A stretch of DNA of 64,000 nt from CAWJLE01 sp963843645 (GTDB lineage: Bacteria > Chloroflexota > Anaerolineae > DAOTYC01). Positions 16,899-25,839 of the stretch are shown piece after piece. The notes under the pieces are model-generated. The model was not told the origin of the DNA. It made no database searches and saw only the letters and a list, made by a program, of their open reading frames with translations. Every line of letters begins with the position of its first letter. The first letter of the stretch is position 1. Both the position numbers and the translations under genes were made by a program. The stretch covers positions 1,302,001-1,366,000 of the forward strand of contig CAWJLE010000003.1 in NCBI GenBank assembly GCA_963843645.1, written 5' to 3'.

Positions 16899-17552
16899 GT
16901 GAACATTGGGGCAAGATGGTCGACGATGAGGCAAAGCCTGACCGCTGAGTCAGTGCTGAAATACGCCGGACAATGGGTCGTTCTAACGATCGGTCTGGTC
17001 ATCTTCGCATTGAGCATCGTGCTGCAAGTCCGGGCAGACTTGGGGCTTGGGCCGTGGGACATTTTCCACGTTGGCCTGGCCCAGGTCTCTTCCTTGACTC
17101 TGGGGCAAATCTCCATCCTAACCGGCATCGTCGTAGCCGGCGTGGCCTACGTCATCGCGAACGTCAAGCCGGGCCTGGGGACGTTGGCCAACGTGTTTTT
17201 CATCGGCATCTTCATCGACATGATGTACGAATCGGTACCGTCGATGACCGAGTTCCACTGGAAAGTCGCGATGTTCGTGGGCGGCATGCTGCTGATGGGT
17301 GTCGCGACGGCGATCTACATGGGCGCAGGCCTGGGCGCGGGGCCGCGCGACAGCCTGATGCTCGGGATCCACCGGGCCACCGGTCGGAGCGTCCGGGTCG
17401 CGCGTACGCTGATCGAGGCCACCGTGTTTGTGATGGGCTTCATCCTATGCGGCAAATTCGGACTTGGAACGATCCTGTTCGTGGTCGGTATCGGCCCCAT
17501 CGTCCAGTTCTTCCTGACACTCTTTCGGGTGGAGGTGACTCTGCAGGAGTAG
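16899..17552 (+). CDS. YczE/YyaS/YitT-like integral membrane protein
   Basis: 217 residues with about five or six hydrophobic segments. The family signature is clear: VRADLGLGPWDIFHVGLAQ after the first segment, a second related loop MGAGLGAGPRDSLMLGIHR after the internal half, and LTIG-type GQISILTGIVV. The two loops show the internal duplication typical of YczE proteins. Function in the family is unknown; it is a polytopic inner membrane protein. GTG at 16899 is preferred over ATG 16926 because GAGGA is correctly spaced. It ends on the first base of a long palindrome shared with the convergent purN side. Confidence 0.85.
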   Translation: MNIGARWSTMRQSLTAESVLKYAGQWVVLTIGLVIFALSIVLQVRADLGLGPWDIFHVGLAQVSSLTLGQISILTGIVVAGVAYVIANVKPGLGTLANVFFIGIFIDMMYESVPSMTEFHWKVAMFVGGMLLMGVATAIYMGAGLGAGPRDSLMLGIHRATGRSVRVARTLIEATVFVMGFILCGKFGLGTILFVVGIGPIVQFFLTLFRVEVTLQE

Positions 17553-17664
17553 CTGCCACCCTCGCGTTGGGGCCGGGCAACCAGACAGGGTTGCCCCTAC
17601 GAGTGGCGGCACGACGTAGGGGCAACCCTGTCTGGTTGCCCGGCCCCAACGCGAGGGTGGCAGC
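17552..17664. repeat. Palindrome with 50-bp perfect arms between convergent genes
   Basis: Arms 17552-17601 and 17615-17664 are perfect reverse complements with a 13-nt loop. The left arm starts at the last base of the YczE-like stop codon; the convergent purN ends 40 bp further on. The inner arm end reads gcccctacg, the same GTAGGGGC core as at 227-276 and 34233-34300, while the outer arm is unrelated. Confidence 0.9.
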
Positions 17665-17703
17665 CCCGCAATCGCCGTCAGGGTAGGGATACGAGTATGA
17701 CCG

Positions 17704-18345
17704 CTATACCTTCTGCGTTACCTCAGCGATCGCACGGACCAGACACTCGTGCTCGGTGTGATGCACGCGGGCAGTCAGCGCATCGAGATCGTCCGTCGGA
17801 AGGATCGGGACGACCTGGCTGAGGATGACCGGACCGGCGTCCACGGCCTCGTCCGGCACGAGATGGACCATCACGCCCGTTTCTGTGATGCGGCCGGCGC
17901 GGTAAGCCTCCAGGGCGCGCTCGATGGCGTCGACGCCTGGGAATTGGCCGGGCAGCGCCGGGTGCAGGTTGAGCACGCGCAGCGGAAATTCCTGCAAGAA
18001 ATCGCTGCTGAGCAGGCGCATCCATCCGGCGAGGACCACCCAATCGACAGAATAGCCCTGCAAGAGGGCCGCCAGTTTCGCATCGTGGGCGCGGCGGGCT
18101 GCGGCGCCGTCCCGTGAGGGCGGATACGCGAAGTGGATCGCCGGAATGCCGTGTGCTTGGGCGCGGGCGAGACCGTGGGCCCCCGCTCGGTCGGAGACGA
18201 CCACTGCCAGCTGGACGCCCGGCAGGCGCCCGTCTTCGATGGCGTCGACGACGGCCTGCAGGTTGGAGCCGTATCCGGAGACCAGGACACCCAGCCGAAC
18301 GCGGCCATGCGTCCCAGGGGTCTCTGCCGGCGGACTAGACGTCAT
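17704..18345 (-). CDS. purN: Phosphoribosylglycinamide formyltransferase (PurN)
   Basis: Transfers the formyl group of 10-formyl-tetrahydrofolate to GAR, third step of purine synthesis. 213 residues. Visible: LVSGYGSNLQAVVDAI (phosphate loop); folate-binding and catalytic LNLHPALPGQFPG with the His; TETGVMVHLVPDEAVDAGPVI, with the conserved His and Asp; and SDRAGAHGLARA. It is the last gene of the operon; its ATG overlaps the purM stop by 4 bp (ATGA), indicating translational coupling. Confidence 0.96.
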   Translation of the reverse strand: MTSSPPAETPGTHGRVRLGVLVSGYGSNLQAVVDAIEDGRLPGVQLAVVVSDRAGAHGLARAQAHGIPAIHFAYPPSRDGAAARRAHDAKLAALLQGYSVDWVVLAGWMRLLSSDFLQEFPLRVLNLHPALPGQFPGVDAIERALEAYRAGRITETGVMVHLVPDEAVDAGPVILSQVVPILPTDDLDALTARVHHTEHECLVRAIAEVTQKV

Positions 18346-19364
18346 AGCAGCGTTACCCGCGGGCCGGCCGCAGCTTCGACGACCCGCCCCAGGCGATAAC
18401 CGTCGCCGTCCAGAAACGACAGCGCGAGATCGGCGTCCTCTGGCGACAGGATGACGACCATGCCGATCCCCATGTTGAAGACGTGGTACATCTCCTCCGG
18501 TGCCACCTGTCCCCGCGCCTGAATCCAGTCGAAGATCGGCAGCACAGGCCAGGTCCCCAATTCGATCTCAACTGACGTCCCCGACGGCAATACGCGCGGA
18601 ATGTTGTCGAAGAAGCCGCCGCCGGTGATGTGCGCCAGTGCCTTGACCCGCACGCGCTCCAACAGCCCAGTCGCCGGCGCCAGGTAGTTGCGATGCGGCG
18701 CAAGCAAGGCGTCGCCCAGAGTGACGCCGTCCAGCTCCGGCCGCGGCCGATCCAACGGCAGGCCCTCGAACACGCGCCGGGCCAGCGAGAATCCGTTGGT
18801 GTGCAGGCCGGCCGAGGGCAGGCCGATCAACACGTCCCCGGGCGCGACAGACGCGCCATCGATCAGGGCATCGCGTTCCACCCAACCCACGATCGTGCCC
18901 ACCAGGTCCAACTCACCGATCTCGTAAACGCCGGGCATCTCGGCGGTCTCGCCGCCCAACAAGGCACAGCCGGCGGCGCGGCAAGCCTCGGCCAGGCCGC
19001 GGACGACGTCCAGAATCCGGTCGGGGTCCAGCCGGCTGGATGCGACGTAGTCCAGGAAGAAGAGGGGGCGCGCGCCCTGGACCAAGATGTCGTCCACGCA
19101 GTGGTTGACGAGATCGTGGCCAAGCGTGTCGAATCGACCCGCGGCCGCCGCGACCATCGTTTTGGTGCCCACCCCGTCGGTCGAGGCGACCAGGACCGGT
19201 CGCCGGGCGGCCTGCAGCCGACCCGCGTCGAACAGCCCGCCGAAGTTGCCGTGCCCGCCCAACACCTCGGGTCCGTAAGTGGACCGAACGGCCTCAGCCA
19301 TCTGCTTCTTGGTCAGGTTCGCGCGATCGATATCGACGCCCGAATCGCGGTACGATACGCCCAT
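18342..19364 (-). CDS. purM: Phosphoribosylformylglycinamidine cyclo-ligase (PurM)
   Basis: ATP-dependent ring closure of FGAM to AIR. 340 residues from ATG 19364; the open frame extends 82 residues further upstream, but that part has no PurM homology and overlaps purD. MGVSYRDSGVDIDRAN is the usual N-terminus. Other marks: VASTDGVGTKTMVA, CVDDILVQGARPLFFLDYVA, LLGGETAEMPGVY, GLPSAGLHTNGFSLAR, HITGGGFFDNIPRVLP and VFNMGIGMV. It follows purD by 49 bp in the purine operon. Confidence 0.96.
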   Translation of the reverse strand: MGVSYRDSGVDIDRANLTKKQMAEAVRSTYGPEVLGGHGNFGGLFDAGRLQAARRPVLVASTDGVGTKTMVAAAAGRFDTLGHDLVNHCVDDILVQGARPLFFLDYVASSRLDPDRILDVVRGLAEACRAAGCALLGGETAEMPGVYEIGELDLVGTIVGWVERDALIDGASVAPGDVLIGLPSAGLHTNGFSLARRVFEGLPLDRPRPELDGVTLGDALLAPHRNYLAPATGLLERVRVKALAHITGGGFFDNIPRVLPSGTSVEIELGTWPVLPIFDWIQARGQVAPEEMYHVFNMGIGMVVILSPEDADLALSFLDGDGYRLGRVVEAAAGPRVTLL

Positions 19365-19413
19365 GAAACGGTCCACGCTCCCTTCGGTTGACTTGGTTCG
19401 GCAGACGTCCAGA

Positions 19414-20703
19414 TCAGGCCCGCTGCTCCAGTCGCTTGAGGCCCTTGGCGGCGACGTCGGTCCGATAATGCATGCCGTCGAAGTGAATGCACCGCACGGC
19501 ACGATATGCACCGTCCACAGCTTCGCGAAGGTCCATCGCGCGACAGGTGACCCCGAGCACACGCCCCCCGAACGTGAAGTAGCCCTCGTCCAGGCGCCGG
19601 GTGCCCGCATGGAACACGGTAACGCCCGGGTAGGCCTCGGCCTCGGTCAAGCCATGAATGGGCAAGCCCTTTGGGTACACTCCGGGATAGCCTGCCGAGG
19701 CGCAGACGACGCAAACAGCCGCGTCCGGCCGCCAGCGGAGGGCGGCCCCATCCAGACTGCCAGTGGCGCACGCGTGCAGGACGTCGAACAGATCGGAGTC
19801 CAGCAGGGGCAGAACGGACTGCGTCTCCGGGTCCCCGAAGCGCGCATTAAACTCCAGCACCTGCGGCCCGTCCGGCGTCATCATCAACCCTGCGTACAAG
19901 ACACCGCGATACGGAGTCCCCTCGGCGCGCATGCCGGCGACGGCCGGATTGAGAACGGTTCGCACCGTTAGTTCCAGCGCGGCCGCGTCCAGGATGGGAG
20001 CCGGTGCGTAGCTGCCCATTCCGCCGGTATTCGGACCGCGGTCGCCATCGTAGGCAGCCTTGTGATCCTGAGCCGGCACCATCGGCACGGCACGTTCGCC
20101 GTCACAGAAGGCGAGCACCGATACCTCTTCGCCGGCAAGCCCCTTCTCCACGATCGCGGACTGGCCCGCCGCGCCGAAGCGGTTTTCGATGAAGATTTCG
20201 CGCAGGGCCTGCTCGGCCTCCGCGGCGGTGCGGCAGACGCTGACGCCCTTGCCCGCCGCCAGGCCATCCGCTTTGACCGCCACGGGCAGCCCCAGGTCGC
20301 ATACGGCCTGCCTTCCCTCATCGGTACCGGTCACGATGCGGTAAGCCGCAGTCGGGAGGCCGTGCCGGGCCATAAAGTCCTTCGCGAAGACCTTTGAGGT
20401 CTCCAGCCGCGCAGCCATCTGAGACGGACCGAAGACCGGATGGCCGTCGGCGGCCAGCCGATCCGAAAGGCCGAGCGACAGGGGCAGTTCGGGCCCCACG
20501 ATGGTCAGTGCAATTCGCCGATCAGCCACGAACCGGCGGATGCCGTCGACGTCCATTTCGGCCAGGTCTACGTTGGTTGCCATGCCGGCCGTCCCACCGT
20601 TGCCGGGCGCGACGAAGATCTGCCCCACGCGTGAAGATTGGCGCAGCTTCCAGGCGAGGGCATGCTCGCGGCCGCCGCTGCCGACGATCAGTACGTCGTT
20701 CAA
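19414..20703 (-). CDS. purD: Phosphoribosylamine--glycine ligase (PurD)
   Basis: ATP-grasp ligase making GAR from phosphoribosylamine and glycine. 429 residues from TTG at 20703, giving the standard N-terminus (NDVLIVGSGGREHALAWKL); ggga lies just upstream, and the TTG overlaps the purF stop (TTGA). Longer in-frame upstream starts lie inside purF and are not used. Visible: PVAVKADGLAAGKGVSVC, QDHKAAYDGDRGPNTGGMGSY, YAGLMMT and LEFNARFGDPETQ. Intact, in contrast to the upstream purF-purQ genes. Confidence 0.96.
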   Translation of the reverse strand: MNDVLIVGSGGREHALAWKLRQSSRVGQIFVAPGNGGTAGMATNVDLAEMDVDGIRRFVADRRIALTIVGPELPLSLGLSDRLAADGHPVFGPSQMAARLETSKVFAKDFMARHGLPTAAYRIVTGTDEGRQAVCDLGLPVAVKADGLAAGKGVSVCRTAAEAEQALREIFIENRFGAAGQSAIVEKGLAGEEVSVLAFCDGERAVPMVPAQDHKAAYDGDRGPNTGGMGSYAPAPILDAAALELTVRTVLNPAVAGMRAEGTPYRGVLYAGLMMTPDGPQVLEFNARFGDPETQSVLPLLDSDLFDVLHACATGSLDGAALRWRPDAAVCVVCASAGYPGVYPKGLPIHGLTEAEAYPGVTVFHAGTRRLDEGYFTFGGRVLGVTCRAMDLREAVDGAYRAVRCIHFDGMHYRTDVAAKGLKRLEQRA

Positions 20704-22131
20704 CTGCTCGCTCCCTTGATGACGCAGTCGAAAGCCAGCTTCTCGCCCTCTCTGGCGTCCACCGCCATCGGATAATCGCCGGAGAAGCAAGCCATGCACA
20801 ACTGGTTGGACGGCCGGCCGATGGTTTCGGCCAGGCCGGTAAGGGACAGGTAGCCGAGTGAATCGACGCCCAGGTAGTCGCGGATCTCTGGAATGGTCAT
20901 CCGGTGGGCGATCAGCTCCGCATGCGTGGCCATGTCCACACCCATGAAGCAAGGGTGCCGGATCGGCGGTGCGGTGACCCGCAAGTGAACCTCACGAGCG
21001 CCGGCGGCGCGCAGCATGGCGATGATCGGGCCGCTGGTGTTGCCGCGTACGATGGAATCATCGACCACGACGAGGCGCTTGCCGCTCAAGTTGTCGCCGA
21101 GCGCGTTGAACTTGAGCGCGATGCCGAGCTGCCGCAGCCGGTCGTCGGGCTGGATGAAGGTCCGGCCGATATACCGGTTCTTGATCAGGCCCTCGCTGAA
21201 CGGCAGCTGGGCGGCGCGCGCGTACCCGATCGCCGCCGCCGTGGCTGAGTCTGGAATGCCCATAACGAGGTCGGCTTCGACGGGGTGCTCCGCCGCCACT
21301 CTCGCTCCCAGCTGCTGCCGGACCTCGTGGACCAGCCGCCCTCCGATGACGCTGTCCGGGCGGGCGAAGTAGATGTACTCGAAGGCGCATAGCGCACGCC
21401 GCATCGGGCGGCACGCCCTGGACGCTCTGGACCCCATCCTGATTGATGGCCACGATCTCGCCCGGCTCGATCTCACGCACGAAGGTCGCGCCGATGGTCG
21501 TCAACGCACAGGATTCGGACGCGATGACCCAGCCTCCGTTGAGCTGGCCCAGGCATAGCGGCCGGATCCCCCATGGGTCGCGGACGCCGAAGAGCATGTC
21601 CCGGGTCAGGATAGTCAGCGAATAGGCGCCGCGGGCGCGGACCATGAAGAGGCGAATGCGCTCGATCCAGTCGCTGCCGGCTGCGCCGGCCAGCATCTGC
21701 GCGATCACCTCGCTGTCGGACGACGACATGAGCCCGACGCCGCGGTTGAGCAGGCCCAGGCGTAGCTCGCAGGAATTGACCAGATTGCCGTTGTGTGCCA
21801 ACCCAAGCGGTCCCAGCGCCGATTCCAGCAGGAACGGCTGAGCGTTGTCCACACGGGACGAGCCCTTCGTCGAATAGCGGTTGTGCCCGATGGCGATGTG
21901 ACCACGCAGCGGACGCAGGTTTTCCTCGGTGAAGACCTGCGACACGAGGCCCATGGCCTTGTACGCCCGGGCCGACTGCCCGTCGGACACCGCAATGCCG
22001 GCGCTCTCCTGGCCGCGGTGCTGCAGCGCGTACTGGGCGAAGAAAGTGACCCTGGCTACATCGGTCCCGGGAGCATAGATGCCGAAAACGCCGCACTCCT
22101 CATGGGGCGCGTCGCTCGCAGTCTGATTCAA
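20700..22131 (-). CDS. purF: Amidophosphoribosyltransferase (PurF), one frameshift
   Basis: First committed purine enzyme: PRPP plus glutamine to phosphoribosylamine. TTG at 22131 gives a short propeptide before the catalytic Cys of EECGVFGIYA. The glutaminase domain shows GHNRYSTKGSS, LAHNGNLVN and SDSEVIAQM. Near 21397 the homologous sequence changes frame to CAFEYIYFARPDSVIGG, MGIPDSATAAAIGYA, the PRPP loop VVVDDSIVRGNTSGP and GVDMATHAELIA. Both halves are full and in order, so one indel splits one gene. Total length, about 477 codons, is normal for the family. Overlaps the purD start. Confidence 0.9.
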
Positions 22132-22198
22132 ACATGACCCAACCTTTCCAGCTGGCCGCCGGATTGCGCAGGAACGCGGGAACGAAAGCCGCGGCCGC

Positions 22199-22679
22199 TT
22201 ATGACCGGATGTCCTCATCGTCAGACACGATCTTCTGCGTCTGGCTCTTCTGGAACTCGACCACGGCGTCGTGTACGACCAGGTCGCTCAGAGCGAGGAT
22301 CTTCGCTGCCGCGAGCGCGGCGGCCGCCGGTTCCAACACGGTTACCGGCGCCACGCCGCTGGGCATGCGCAACGAGGAAAACAGGTCGGCTCCGCTGTAG
22401 CGGTCCGAATAGGGCGGGCAACTGATCACGGGCACGGACACCGCCGCGTCCACCATGCCCGAAAGGGCGTTAGAGCGCCCTGCGACAGCAACGTACACGC
22501 GCGGTCCACCCTGCGCCTCGTACTCCCGAATGAGGTCCAGCAAATGGCGCCGGGCTCTTGTGGGCCGACGCGATGCGATACACGGGCGCCAATCCGAAAC
22601 GCGCCAATTCCCGCCCGATCTCCTGGGCAATCGCCAGGTCTGATTTCGAGCCCATCAGTACGATCACTCGTCCCGACAA
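22199..22679 (-). CDS. purE: N5-carboxyaminoimidazole ribonucleotide mutase (PurE), one frameshift
   Basis: Converts N5-CAIR to CAIR. TTG at 22679 has a strong AGGAGGTAA ribosome-binding site. The N-terminus reads SGRVIVLMGSKSDLAIAQ and continues to RIASAHKSP. Near 22555 the frame shifts to HLLDLIREYEAQGG, VAVAGRSNALSGMVDAA, VPVISCPPYSDRYSGADLFSSLRMPSGVAP and the C-terminal helix. The 481-nt span is one base more than a multiple of three, fitting one inserted base. SSLRMPSGVAP is the family substrate loop. The partner purK is not seen. Confidence 0.88.
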
Positions 22680-22728
22680 AGGTTACCTCCTGGGGTTGGA
22701 CGCGCCAGGGCCAGACGCCAGCCGCGCC

Positions 22729-23501
22729 CTACGCGAATTTCTCCGTCATGTCCGCGACCTGGGCGTACTTCTCTTTCAGCATGGCCAGGCCGCTGCTCGT
22801 CCACCTGCTTCATTTCGCGGTAGATCTGCTTGTCCAGCATGCGCTCGCGCTGGCCCTCGGGCCAGAGGCGCCACGAGTCGTTGTCGATGACGTCGGCAAT
22901 CAGGAGCTGGCCGTCGACGTCGCGCCCGAACTCGATCTTCATGTCCACGAGCGTCACCTTCTGCTGCGCCCAGGCGGCTTCCAATGTCTCGAAAGCCCGC
23001 CGGCCGAGCGCGATCATGTCCTGGACCTCGGCGGCCGTGGCGATGCCCTCACCGGGAATGTCCTCGGCTGAGATGATGGGATCGTGGCGGGCGTCGTCCT
23101 TGATGAAGAACTCGACCGGAATCGGCTCGAAGCGCGTGCCTTCGCCGATTTCCGGGTGGCGCTTCAGGTAGGAGCCGGTGGCGATACGACGCATGACGAC
23201 TTCCAGCGGGATCATCTTGCACGCGCGGACGAGCATGACGTCTCGTCGGCGTCTCCACGTAGTGTGTGCGGCAAGCCCGCCCTTCCAGCGCGCGGAAGAC
23301 GTTGCTGGTCGTGCGGCAGCTCAGGCGCCCTTGCCCTCCATCTCGTTGCGCCGCGCGCCGTCGCCCGCGCTGAGGCTGTCCTTGTGCACCATGTAGACGA
23401 GAGCCGGGTCCTTCATGTGCGCGAAGATGATCTTGGTCTTGCCTTCGGCCAGCTTCGGGCCGAAGACCACGTGAGTCTGTGTGTGGTGAGTCTGCGTTCA
23501 T
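22729..23501 (-). CDS. purC: Phosphoribosylaminoimidazole-succinocarboxamide synthase (PurC), several frameshifts
   Basis: Ligates aspartate to CAIR. Pieces of one PurC lie in order in different frames: FGPKLAEGKTKIIFAHM near 23440-23470; SAGDGARRNEMEGKGA near 23345; SCRTTSNVFRALE near 23300; then an intact middle (MIPLEVVMRRIATGSYLKRHP, PVEFFIKDDARHDPIIS, VTLVDMKIEFG, IDNDSWRLWPEGQ, LDKQIYRE). Near 22795 it shifts again to GLAMLKEKYAQVADMTEKFA, stop at 22729-22731. At least four indels are needed. ATG 23501 is the likely start but is in a different frame from the first conserved piece. Confidence 0.85.
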
Positions 23502-23610
23502 GGACCTCTTCTCACTTTCTGCAGCTGAACACTCCCGACATCGTGCCGACACCGCAACGACGCCGGTGCGTTGTGTTGTTGCGGCAGGTTCAGGCGAGAC
23601 TTCGAAAGTC

Positions 23611-25052
23611 TTATTGCTTGGCCGCCTCCAGCCGCGCTCGCAGCGCTGACGCAAAATCGCGGGCGCGTTGCGGAGCGTCGCCGACGTAGTCCTGAGCGTC
23701 GAGCAGCTTCAGCACCGTCGCCGCCGGCAACACGATCGGTGATGAACGGATCGTCCGACGACAACAGCGCCGCCAGTGGATTGGGCTCGCCGCACTGCAC
23801 GGCGGCCCACGGCCACCAGGCTGTGCTGTCGAATGCGCTCGTGCATGGCCTGGCGGTCGCGCGCCGGCCTTGACCATCTCCATCAGCAGCGCCTCGGACG
23901 CAGCAAACACACCGTAGTTCGCCAGGTTGCGATCGATCGCCTCCGCGACGACTCTCCAGCCGCGCACGATACGCAGCTCTGTGTTCAGGATCTCGTCAAT
24001 GGCCAGGAAGCCCTCGGCCAGGATGACGCGCCGGTTGGCCGAGTCGTCGAGGGTTCGCTCGAGCAGGCAAGTGGCGGCGTTTTGCCAGGCAACCGCCGGC
24101 AGCGCGGCCACGAAACGCGCCAGGGAGCCAATCTTCTCGCTGTTGATCGGGTTGCGCTTGAACGGCATGGCGGACGAGCCGACCTGCTTGCTGCCGAAAG
24201 GCTCGGCCATCTCGCCGAAAGGCGGCGATTGCAGCAGTCGCAGGTCAAAGGCCATCTTGTGCAGCGAGGCGGCCAGCCCGGCCAGAGCATTGAGCGACCA
24301 TCAGGTCCTGCTTGCGCGGGTAGACCTGGGTGGCCACCGGCAAGGCAGGCAGGTCCAGCCGCGCCATGAAACGCGGCTTCCAGATTCCGCGGCGTCCAGC
24401 CGGTGCCCTCGAGCAGGTGGGCGTAGGAGGCGGACGTGCCGACGGCGCCCTTCAGTCCCTTGCCGCGGACCGCGCTTCCGCGCAGCGTCCAGCGCGTCGA
24501 GATCCAGCCACAGGTCCTGGGCGTACTGGGCGAGCCGGTACCCGATCGTGGTGGGCTCGGCGGGCTGCAGATGAGTGTAGGCCATCGCGGGTCGGTCGGC
24601 GTAGGCGTCGATCTGTTCCGCCAGCGACGCCAGCAGCCGAACCACATCGGCCCGGATGAGAGCCAGTCGCCTCGCGCAATGCGCAGCGCATCGGCATTGT
24701 CCTCCACGTCCATGCTGGTCGCGCCCAGGTGGATGATGCCGCCGCCCGATCGGGCAGCGCTCGGCGAAAGCGCGCACCTCAGCCATCAGGTCGTGGTGAA
24801 TTTCGGCCTCAATGGCTTGGCTCCGAGCCAGGTCGAGCTCGTCCTGGTGGGCGCGTAGATCGTCGACCTGCTCAGCCGTCACCAGTCCAGCCTCGTGCTG
24901 CGCCTCGGCCAGCGCGACCCAAATCCGCCGCCAGAGAAGCCGCTTGTCGTTCTTCGGACCAGAGGGCGCGCATCTCCTCGGCTGCCGTAACGCCAGGTGA
25001 AGGGCGACAGAAACGTGGAATGACCGAATACAGTCGGATTATCGGTGGACAC
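23611..25052 (-). CDS. purB: Adenylosuccinate lyase (PurB), many frameshifts
   Basis: Releases fumarate from SAICAR and adenylosuccinate. From GTG 25052 the sequence reads FGHSTFLSPFTWRYGS. It then changes frame near 25001, 24968, 24757 and 24690-24670, through EEMRALWSE, LAEAQHEAGLVTAEQVDD, IIHLGATSMDVEDNADALR and AYADRPAMAYTHLQPAEPTT. Further shifts occur near 24460, 24370 and 24300 before the signature GSSAMPFKRNPINSEKI, then more near 23850. The C-terminus ALRARLEAAKQ ends at 23611. Every segment continues the fumarase/aspartase-family sequence, so the gene was recently intact or the sequence is faulty; about eight or more indels are needed. Confidence 0.85.
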
Positions 25053-25064
25053 GCTGTCTCCCTC

Positions 25065-25839
25065 TCACAAACCGGCCACGTAGCGGACGCCGGCCTCGAA
25101 GATAGGCAGGCCCAACCGCCCGGATTCGCCGCGCGTCCACCGCGGATGCTGGTATGGCAAGATGTGATCCTCCGGGTGGGGCATCAGGCCGAAAACGTTG
25201 CCCCGCGCGTTGCAGATGCCGGCGATGCCATCGATGGAGCCATTCGGGTTGGCAGGATACCCGGCCGGAGCGCCGTTTTCGTCGACGTAGGTCACCGCCA
25301 CCTGCCGCCTGGCCTTCAGTCCGGCGAGCGTCTCGGCCTGGTCCGACGAGAAGCCGGCCCTCGCCATGAGCCACAGGAACGTGCAACAATTCCTGCAGCC
25401 CACGCGTGAACACGCACGGGCTGTCGGGGTCCGGCTTAAGGTAAACCCAGCGGCACTCGAAGCGCGCGTGCTCGTTGAAGGTCAGGGTCACCCTGCGCTC
25501 GGACTGCGGCCCGGGCAGAAAGCCAGACTTGACGAGCGCCTGGAAGCCGTTGCAGATGCCCAAGACGGCCTTGCCGTCGTCCACGAACCGCTGCAAATCA
25601 TCCAGGAATCGGTAGCGGAGATCGATGGACCACAGCACACCGGCCCCCAGGTCGTCGCTATATGAGAAGCCTCCGGGCAACACGAGCAGAGCGTAATCCT
25701 TCAATCGACGCTCGCCGCGCGCTAACTGGTTCACGTGGACGATCTCAGCGCGGCCGCCGGCTGCCTCGAATGCCTGGGCGGCCTCGGCATCACGGTTCGT
25801 GCCGGTAGCGTGAAGGACCAGTACGGGTGGCTTGATCAT
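25065..25839 (-). CDS. purQ: Phosphoribosylformylglycinamidine synthase, glutaminase subunit (PurQ), one frameshift
   Basis: Supplies ammonia from glutamine to PurL. ATG 25839 overlaps the purL stop (ATGA). Visible: PPVLVLHATGTNRDAE, LPGGFSYSDDLGAG and the nucleophile GICNGFQALVKSG. After HGEGRL, near 25350, the frame shifts to QVAVTYVDENGAPAGYPANP, then PNGSIDGIAGICN and GNVFGLMPHPEDH with the catalytic His and Glu, ending at 25065. A longer out-of-frame reading to 25039 is spurious. One indel explains everything. Confidence 0.92.

Noticed and set aside
22664..23236. 190-codon PurC reading as a full gene
   Set aside because: Its C-terminus is out of frame; the family C-terminus lies one base over and stops at 22729.
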